Shown here piece by piece: positions 59,254 through 64,000 of a stretch of 64,000 nucleotides of DNA. Every line of letters starts with the position of its first letter. The stretch's first letter is position 1. The DNA is taken from positions 9,232,643 to 9,296,642 of the forward strand of contig OZ025868.1 in the NCBI GenBank assembly GCA_964019415.1, written 5' to 3'. The translations under genes were made by a program, and so were the position numbers. Under the pieces are notes generated by a model. That model made no database searches and was not told the DNA's origin. It worked only from the letters and a program-made list of their open reading frames with translations. Origin of the DNA: Ianthella basta (taxonomy: Eukaryota > Porifera > Demospongiae > Verongiida > Ianthellidae).

Positions 59254-61970
59254 ATGGCAAATTCCAATGCGGCCATAGTTGTGAGGATACTAGCAGTGGT
59301 GAGTGGACTGTGTTCATGCAAACTGTCTCGGTACATGTAGATTTAGGTCAAGACTAAGCGAGCCCGACGTGCACACACGCCATTTAGCCAGGAGTGTTGG
59401 GTAGGAGCGGATGCTACGAACCGTTATACATCATTCTTAATGAATGGTGCGCCTTGAGCGAGCCCCACTCTAGCACGCTTAGGTAAGTATATTACATATA
59501 ATATTATGGAGTGTTGCGATCTCGGGCGCTATCTATGATCTGAATATTCTGGCCAAGCGCGCGCGATGGCGGCCGCGGTAGCAGAGCGGCAAAATCGTAT
59601 AATAATCTATATCTAAAGATGTGGTAAGAGTGAGTGTAGTAATTAAAATGGCAAGGGGGTATAGCTATGTAGCTATTGTAATGTAGTTAACATGTTCATT
59701 GAAGGTTATTGTTCCCTGCAGGTTGCACTTGTGCTCACTGTACTAGCGGGAATTGGCTGGATAGTGCTTGTAGGTGGATTTGGCTATCTTACCACCAATG
59801 TGTAAGTACAGTGGAGGTCTATTTTATACAACATACATAATGCATAGCTCTGTGGTGTAATTGTGACCTTTTGCCAATTATTATACATCATAATTACTTC
59901 CAGAATAGGTCTTCCCACATAATACATGGCTGGCATAGGGATATATAAAGCGTAACATAAAATGCATCATTCTTCGTTCTGTATAAATGGACAAGCGAAT
60001 GAAGAGCCTGTCTTAAATTAAACACCTATGAAGAAAAACAGCGTGACTTGTTGGATTACAAAATGTGCAGTTTTGGAGAAAGCATGGCACTTCTTGCTCA
60101 TTTCTCAGGAAGGAATACGATGCTCCAGTGCAAAGGTAGCCAAACCGTAGGGAGCCACAACCAATGCAGGTAATCAGGGTCAATACTGTTTGCGGCTTTC
60201 GCATGAGGGACATGTCCAGTCTGTTTACATAATCACACCTTGCGGTGTGAAATTCTTATGTTGCCATGACTACACTTGCACTGCATGTGATGTGTGCGTG
60301 ATTCGAGATGCTTGAGAAATCAAACGTCATATCCGGCAGTGGCAAGAAACAAATTTCAGATGACAAGAAAGAGCTTTAGTAAGAAGTAAGCGTAGCTGAT
60401 ATCTTCGCCATTCTTAAACTGTGAAGGGATCAACGCTTCAAGCCTTTCTACGAAGGAATCTGGCACTTTGAACTGACGAATGCTGAATGACATTATGTGT
60501 ACATAACTGGAGTTTGCCAAACTTTGGAAGCAATCAAATTTATTTGGCAAAAGGTTTATTGCACACATGACTTAGGCCTTTATGATTTCAGCTGCAGACT
60601 GCTGCTGATTATTTGATCAGCGTAGGAAGTTTAGGAATTACACTTTATCTGGATCTAATAATATAATTATACCCCTAAGCCTTTCAGGTGCACAGGGACA
60701 CTGCATGGGTTGAACCCAGGTTCATGCAACCTGGGTTAATGAGTTCACATGGTTGACTTAACCTGGGTTCAACCATGCTAGTGAGTAGGGTTGAACCTGG
60801 TTTGAGCCCGGATTGACAGGTGTCAAACTAAATTAGGATACAAAAGCATGCAGAGATGGCAGCACACTTTTAGACCAAAAGAATCAACTCCTGTGTCTCA
60901 TCCAGATGGTTTGCGCTGCAGAATATTGGTGCGAGATTGACTTCTGCAGAAGCAATCATCTCACGGATTTAAAATGTTGGCACAAAGGAATATATAGCCG
61001 CCTCATATTTTGGCAGTTACTGGCCATTTACATAGCTGAATGGCTGTCCTATGCCTTCTGAATCCTCTGCACTCAGGTTGGACCTGAAGCTATGCAAAAA
61101 CGATGGTGTGTAAGTGTGCAAGTAGTTTGGCAGGTATTTGTGTGCCTTGGGGGTACAGACAGTAGACCAGAAAACTGTCCATTTGATTGGGAGCATTCAG
61201 TAGACTCGCTCCATAAAACTCCTTGCATACAGAATTTACTTGACAAAGGCACCCACCACCTAAGGTCACTCCCCCCCCCCCCCCCCCCCGTATTGTCGTG
61301 ATATACTCTTCCACGTTTGGTGAAGATTGGTGGAAAATTGAAGGAGGTTGTGAACAACAAAACATGATCTTTTTCTTATCTCTTATAGATATGGAGGCAA
61401 CCGTAGAAGTGGCAAGAACTCAGATAAAACGACTGTAAACCAAATTTTGGCCGGACCAGGTTACTCTCGCTACACCTCTTCATAATCCTACCACTTTTCG
61501 TGATGTTATGTCCAGAAATGAAGGAGTATTATCCTGAGCATTGAAATATGCATTATGTTGAATAGAATAAGATTATTGTTTTTTGGTCCAGCCATTACAC
61601 TTAATCACAGAACCCATGAATTTGATACAATTATATGCATTGTGTTCCTTTCTGCAGTCTCACCGGGACCATCACAGGCCCAGCACTTGACCCCTACTGG
61701 GTTGGTGCTGTTCTGTCACCAATACTCTTCATTGTGATGATTGTGAAGTCCATTCTAATGATCATCAAGGAAGAGCTGTTCAGAAAGTTCTTCATCATCC
61801 ACATTCTAGCTGTGATTGTATCCTCTCATTGTGAAAAGCTGTTCTACACAGTAGCCTCTCTTATTGCTTATTCATGCGGATAATGTATGTTTTCACAGGC
61901 TAAGCTCATAGTGTCAGGCATCGATTTTTGGATGTCATATGAAATTGGATGCCAGATAGCAGCCATATAA
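59254..61970 (+). CDS. Small membrane protein, 118 residues, 4 exons, unrecognised
   Basis: Exons 59254-59298, 59722-59801, 61658-61817 and 61899-61970 (TAA) join with consistent phases (0, 2, 0) and GT-AG borders. The product begins MANSNAAIVVRILAV and has about three hydrophobic segments: roughly residues 8-38 (VVALVLTVLAGIGWIVLVGG), 57-77 (VGAVLSPILFIVMIVKSILM) and 88-105 (FIIHILAVIAKLIV). A loop with TGTITGPALDPYW separates the first two; there is no cleavable-type leader beyond the first segment. I recognise no family. The start codon lies about 150 bases beyond the long-TIR element, so that element may contribute promoter sequence. The model rests on phase agreement and hydrophobic content only. 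Confidence 0.6.
59802..61657. other. Intron of the small membrane protein gene, with repeats
   Basis: Holds an AACCTGGGTT-type inverted repeat at about 60707-60777, a dispersed repeat fragment at 61080-61370 shared with 54190-54370, and a run of about 21 C at 61268-61289. No nested gene is supported. Confidence 0.5.
60707..60777. repeat. Inverted repeat of GGGTTGAACC / AACCTGGGTT units
   Basis: GGGTTGAACCCAGGTT, AACCTGGGTTAA and AACCTGGGTTCAACC alternate in opposite orientation within 70 bases. A hairpin-forming repeat with no assigned function. Confidence 0.7.
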
Positions 61971-63970
61971 ACAGGCTAATAGGCACACACTAGTCCCGGT
62001 CACATCCGAAGTTTGAATGAAATATCTTCGTTACGATGGAGCATGAGGGCTTAGAACCAAAGGTGCTAGGGTCATCATTAATTGGACTATTCTTTCCACC
62101 GGTCATCCACAGGCTGCAGATCACATTTTCTCCTCACCTAGAGACTTTTACTCCTTAATGCCATCATGTCTGCACTACCCACGACTTTGCTGTCACTATA
62201 ACAGCGTTGTTCAATTTGCGATGATTCGTACTGAAGGCACTGCCATGTGTAATTCAAGGATAGTGCAGGTCAAATAAAATGCCTAGTGCATTCTACAGGA
62301 TACTCCTCAGGATACTCTAGAATAACATAGTGGAATTAATGGTGGTGCATGTGCTTTTGCCACAAATTGAATGATGTACGTACATAACAGTAGAGTTGCA
62401 GGAAGCACAACGTGAGGCAATATTTAGAAGAAAATAGGCGATCTGCAGCTTTGGAAGGTGGAATGTAGTCTGATTATCGATGACCCAAATGCTCTTTGGA
62501 TCTAAGCCCTCTTGCTCCGTCATGATGAAGACATTTCATTTGAAACTGGATGTGAACTGGACTGGAGAGTGCCTGTTTGGCAGTGATGCAAAAGTGTACA
62601 GATCATTTCACACCATTGTGTCATCTTTTCACTATCCACCATCAATGTCTTTCTACTGGAACTGGTTACTGTACAGTGCTCCAATGCTAAAGGTTTCACA
62701 AAGAGATAGCACAGCTATAACTGTGTGATGAAAATTTGAAACTTCTTGCAAAGACAACCTGCCTAATGAAAGAATCTTCCATTGCAGTGCAATTGAAACC
62801 CAAATAGCTTGTGAATGAGCATTTCCAGAAATAAACGTACTTAAGAATGTCAGCCTTAAAATCCATGAATTCAAAATTTCTAACGTCAATTGCATAATCA
62901 TTGGTGCATTAGGCAAATCATACAGAGAGACCTGAAGTACATATGGCATGTTATTGTGCAACTATGGGAGCTTAACTCATATTCGCTGGTTAGATCCTAT
63001 CTAAACACTTTAGGTGCTAAAAACACTTTTTAGTAAATAACTTTGCTTCTAAAGTTTGTAACAATTGGTAAATATTAGATAATGTACTAAAGATGTTTCC
63101 TTAAAAGTTTACGGTTTAAGTTTAAGGTAATTACTCCCTCCAGAAATAATATCTAAAAACATAATTTCAATTACACATAATTTATTCATAGCATGTGTCA
63201 CGTGACCTCTCCTCCCGCCCACGCATGAAACAATTGGTCAAACTTGACCCAGAAATGTGCATCACAAGTTGTTACTATTCATCACAGAGGCACGTGTACA
63301 TAACCTCTTTTTCCTCAAAAGCAAAATGGAACCTTTAGGATTGGAGCACTGTAAGTAAATGGTGATGGATGATGGCCTGTACCACCCATGCAGCTGGCGA
63401 TGCAAGGCAGCTAGAGTGAGCATGGCTGTAGACTGTGCTTGCTCATAATCATAAAATATTATGTATTGTAAAACCTTCGTACGTAACTTCGTCTTATAGT
63501 TGTCCGCTGACTAACTGTAGATGTGTACGTGTGTACTGGGTTGAATGCTTAAGGCAGAAATAAGCATCTGATTCATTATCAGATCCACACTGATGCATTG
63601 TAATGCCCGGTAGTTTCACTGAAAATGAACCCTTCTCAGCCAGAGAATGCATATTATTATTATGATAAACCATATTACCGTAAACATGCAAGTGTATATA
63701 TACACACCGTATCCACTCTAAAAGTTCGCCCTCCTTTATGCACTAAACATTTTGTCATTTGGAGCCGCTAGAGCTGGAATGGAGACGACCGTCAAAGGTG
63801 ATGAATAGTTAGAGTTTTCGGACGAAACATTAAGGCAAATCATTAGAGTGTACTTTCATAAGAGGCATTCCTCGCTGAATTGGCCACTTTCAAAGGACTG
63901 TGCAAACAGCAGATCGAGGCTAAAACTACTCACAATTACTGAAGTCCATTATCGCTCTAACTGAACAAAA
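61971..63970. other. Spacer, no confident gene
   Basis: A minus-strand frame at 62653-62961 is open for 102 codons but resembles nothing I know. ATGGAACCTTTAGGATTGGA at 63325 is followed by a GTAAGT donor-like site and could be a first exon; no partner exon is visible. Confidence 0.35.
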
Positions 63971-63994
63971 ATGAGTGGTGTACTCGGCATTGAA
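63971..63994 (+). CDS. Possible first coding exon at the window edge
   Basis: ATG followed by seven codons (MSGVLGIE) and then GTAAGT, the exact consensus donor, at the last bases of the window. Too short to identify. Confidence 0.25.
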
Positions 63995-64000
63995 GTAAGT

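Noticed and set aside
61073-61365. Minus-strand frames with a poly-Gly run
   Set aside because: They are driven by the C homopolymer at 61268-61289 and a dispersed repeat.
61395-61471. Possible exon (YGGNRRSGKNS) of the small membrane protein
   Set aside because: It accepts the upstream phase but no donor fits the downstream exon; joining 59801 to 61658 directly keeps the frame.

Overview
The window is animal nuclear DNA: multi-exon genes with GT-AG introns, two-exon receptor-like genes and many short DNA transposons, with no bacterial or organellar gene organisation. An early-branching invertebrate, possibly a sponge, is my best guess. That guess is an inference from gene structure and repeat style, not something the sequence proves.

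Layout. (1) 224-23963, plus strand: the 3' part of a NOMO (nodal modulator, ER translocon-associated) gene, 14 exons covering about the last 450 residues; the 5' exons lie before the window. One intron of 14.7 kb (6635-21362) contains three complete genes on the opposite strand. (2) About 8100-53000, minus strand: an array of paralogous two-exon genes. Exon 1 encodes a signal peptide plus a glycosylation-rich ectodomain of about 130-150 residues; exon 2 encodes seven hydrophobic segments. Two subfamilies are present: A (A1-A4 plus pseudogene A5) and B (B1-B4 plus remnants B5, B6 and an exon-1 relic). A and B are distant relatives sharing layout, intron phase and ectodomain motifs. I recognise no described family, and this array is the main candidate for a new system: a local, fast-evolving receptor-like cluster. 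(3) A tandem duplication of about 8.3 kb: 15552-24086 is repeated as 24087-32254. It duplicated one receptor (A3 to A4) and the last five NOMO exons, which remain intact in both copies. Because the copies are close, each is the empty-site control for transposons in the other; at least four insertions can be dated relative to the duplication this way.

(4) 42600-43720 and 53640-53880: decayed C-terminal pieces of a retroelement reverse-transcriptase protein. (5) 51312-51404: a hammerhead-ribozyme-like motif. (6) 54446-59110: a 4.7 kb element with long inverted arms, hosting a nested PIF/Harbinger element that carries a Myb/SANT-like ORF, four 56-bp tandem repeats and a palindrome. (7) 59254-61970, plus strand: a four-exon gene for a 118-residue membrane protein I do not recognise. 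The last 2 kb hold only a possible first exon at the edge.

The receptor genes seem to evolve by tandem duplication, gene conversion of one transmembrane block, and decay (a frameshift in B1, an early stop in B4, remnants A5/B5/B6). Conserved upstream blocks suggest that subfamily A members share a promoter; in A4 that block is split by a transposon.
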